Part shown: one piece after another, positions 14,093 through 15,600 of the stretch
Layout: each line of letters starts with the position of its first letter
Numbering within the stretch: the first letter of the stretch is position 1
Assembly (NCBI GenBank): GCA_021106665.1
Contig: JAIOTR010000170.1
Coordinates: 1-15,600, forward strand
From: Bacteroidales bacterium
GTDB lineage: Bacteria > Bacteroidota > Bacteroidia > Bacteroidales > JAADJA01
Length of the DNA: 15,600 bases
Direction of reading: 5' to 3'
Translations under genes and position numbers: made by a program
Notes under the pieces: model-generated
What the model was told of the DNA's origin: nothing
The model's input: the letters and a program-made list of their open reading frames with translations, nothing else
The model's database searches: none

Positions 14093-15421
14093 ATGAAAAA
14101 AGTAAATTATTTATTCGGCCTGCTTGCGTTTATATCTTTAAGCGTAAATGCACAAAATTCATCCATCACCTTAACATTTAATGCTGATAATAATGGCGAA
14201 GCCATAACGATGGATAGCCTGAAGATTCAGAACATTACCCAGGGAGGTGAAATTATGATTTATGACCCGGTTTCAACCTATGAGATAATATATACGGGCA
14301 TCAATCATAACCCTCTTGAAAATGAAGACCTTTTCATTTTATCTCAAAACCATCCTAATCCTTTTGGAAATCGAACAAACATTGAGATTCATTTGAAGGA
14401 AAAGGGGATTTTGGATATTACCATCTTTAATATACTTGGTAAAAAGGTGGCTGGCTTTAACCAGAATCTTAATTCTGCAATTCATAGTTTTTCATTTACT
14501 CCTGAGGGAAAGGGATGTTACTTTTTAACGATCCATGTTTTTGGTCATACACAAACCATAAAAATGATTTCCCGAAGTTCTGGGATATCTGATTCAAAAT
14601 TGGAGTACCTGGGAGTGAAATCCTCATTCTCTAATTTTAAAAACCAGGAATCTAGTAAGGATTTCCCTTTTGACATTGGAGATCAATTGTTATATGTTGG
14701 CTATTCAGAGCTGGGAGAATCAGGTGAGACAGATACTCCTGAAACCGATACTGAATACACATTGCAATTTGCAACTAATATCCCTTGTATTGATGAACCC
14801 ATTGTAGATTATGGGGGCCAGGTTTATAATACCATTCAGATCTACAGTCAATGCTGGTTCAAAGAAAACCTGAATATAGGCACGATGGAATATTCAGGTT
14901 CCTATCCCACCAACAATGACACCATTGAAAAATATTGTTTTGCTGATGATCTGTATTTCTGTTCAGTTTTTGGTGGATTATACTTCTGGGCTGAATTGAT
15001 GGCTTATAACTATATGTCCGGAACCCAGGGAATCTGCCCCGAAGGGTGGCACATACCTTCCGAGCTTGACTGGCAGATACTTGAAGGTGCTGTTGACAGC
15101 GAGTTTGGAATTGGTGATCCGGAATGGGGAAATAATGACTGGCGTGGTTCCGATGCTGGCGGCAACCTGAAACAGACAGGTACATCACTATGGGAGCCTC
15201 CTAATACAGGAGCTACAGATACATATGGTTTTACAGCCTTACCGGCTGGATATTTTGTTCAGGGTGATTTTTGGGGTGGAGGTTATAAAGGATTTTTTTA
15301 TAGTTCAAATATCTCCGATCATGAATATCGCAATTTGGATTGGGACCAGGTCATGATCAAAAGAGGTGCCGGTTCAGGAAATCCTGCTTTTTCAGTTCGC
15401 TGTGTAAAAGATGATGACTAA
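14093..15421 (+). CDS. Secreted FISUMP-domain protein with internal T9SS type A-like sorting module
   Basis: A 442-residue protein. The signal peptide spans residues 1-20 with likely cleavage at NA|Q. A short beta domain (22-70) is followed at about 83-158 by a module with the hallmarks of a type IX secretion sorting domain: LSQNHPNPFGNRTNIEI, then ITIFNILGKKVA, and a closing strand TQTIKMIS. In this protein it is internal rather than C-terminal. From about 230 to 438 lies a FISUMP domain (Fibrobacter succinogenes major paralogous type): CWFKENLNIGT at 254-264, CPEGWHIPSELDW at 315-327, the GFTALPAGY strand near 379-387, and a terminal SVRCVKD. The domain is common in surface proteins of Bacteroidota and Fibrobacteres and is probably involved in binding. 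The gene follows a 198-base gap and precedes a small membrane-protein gene. Confidence 0.85.
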   Translation: MKKVNYLFGLLAFISLSVNAQNSSITLTFNADNNGEAITMDSLKIQNITQGGEIMIYDPVSTYEIIYTGINHNPLENEDLFILSQNHPNPFGNRTNIEIHLKEKGILDITIFNILGKKVAGFNQNLNSAIHSFSFTPEGKGCYFLTIHVFGHTQTIKMISRSSGISDSKLEYLGVKSSFSNFKNQESSKDFPFDIGDQLLYVGYSELGESGETDTPETDTEYTLQFATNIPCIDEPIVDYGGQVYNTIQIYSQCWFKENLNIGTMEYSGSYPTNNDTIEKYCFADDLYFCSVFGGLYFWAELMAYNYMSGTQGICPEGWHIPSELDWQILEGAVDSEFGIGDPEWGNNDWRGSDAGGNLKQTGTSLWEPPNTGATDTYGFTALPAGYFVQGDFWGGGYKGFFYSSNISDHEYRNLDWDQVMIKRGAGSGNPAFSVRCVKDDD

Positions 15422-15493
15422 ATAGAACACAGTAGAAAATAGACTGAAACAGACAAGAATAAATAAGCAACAATTAATTAGAAATAGAATGTT

Positions 15494-15600
15494 ATGAAAA
15501 GCAAAACAATCAGAGATTTAAGAAAGATTGCCCGAATTTTAGGTCTTATACTTATAGTGCTCACATTGACTTTCGTAATTGTTGAATTAATGTCTGAACC
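15494..15600 (+). CDS. Small membrane protein, N-terminal part (partial)
   Basis: An ATG at 15494 opens a frame that runs off the right edge (35 complete codons). The product starts MKSKTIRDLRKIARILG, a basic cytosolic stretch, and continues into a hydrophobic helix LILIVLTLTFVIVEL. This basic-start-plus-helix pattern is typical of small DUF7670-like integral membrane proteins of Bacteroidota, but the part seen is too short to assign. An ATG five bases earlier (15489) is closed at once by TGA and can be ignored. It lies 72 bases after the FISUMP gene on the same strand and may be co-transcribed with it. Confidence 0.55.
   Translation, partial: MKSKTIRDLRKIARILGLILIVLTLTFVIVELMSE

Overview
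The window looks like chromosomal DNA of a member of the Bacteroidota, probably a Bacteroidales/Marinilabiliales-type environmental bacterium. The signs are a FISUMP-domain secreted protein with a type IX-secretion-like sorting module, a four-helix membrane LytTR regulator, lipoproteins with typical lipoboxes, weak or absent Shine-Dalgarno sequences, AT-rich intergenic DNA, and several exact matches to the Bacteroidota -7 promoter box (TAnnTTTG). No rRNA, tRNA, CRISPR array, transposase or integrase is visible. All assignments come from reading the sequence; no database search was run.

Left edge (1-932, minus): the N-terminal 310 codons of a restriction-modification gene. A PD-(D/E)xK nuclease-like domain leads into what looks like the start of an N6-adenine methyltransferase. 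The gene runs off the window and has no stop inside it.

Region 1083-8043 is the most distinctive part: seven genes of small-molecule metabolism in alternating orientation. They are a 3-beta-HSD-like extended SDR (minus), an EthD-domain protein (plus, divergent from it), a classical SDR (minus), a plus-strand operon of DUF1214 protein, sulfotransferase-family protein and SDR, and a last SDR (minus). From general knowledge, EthD, DUF1214, Sulfotransfer_3 and this type of SDR are families I associate with actinobacterial and proteobacterial lipid or steroid gene sets. Finding them packed together in a Bacteroidota background suggests a transferred or little-described pathway acting on a hydrophobic alcohol or ketone substrate. 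The substrate cannot be read from the sequence.

Region 8044-10965: a 380-base gap holding three dyad-symmetric elements, a 57-residue basic microprotein, a membrane-anchored LytTR regulator without an adjacent histidine kinase, and an FMN-dependent nitronate-monooxygenase-family enzyme with a four-cysteine cluster near its C-terminus.

Region 10996-15600: a minus-strand pair (single-pass membrane protein with a cytosolic N-terminal domain, then a lipoprotein starting directly after its stop codon), divergent from a TPR lipoprotein. Then come the FISUMP protein and the start of a small membrane protein cut by the right edge. These are envelope genes of mostly unknown function.
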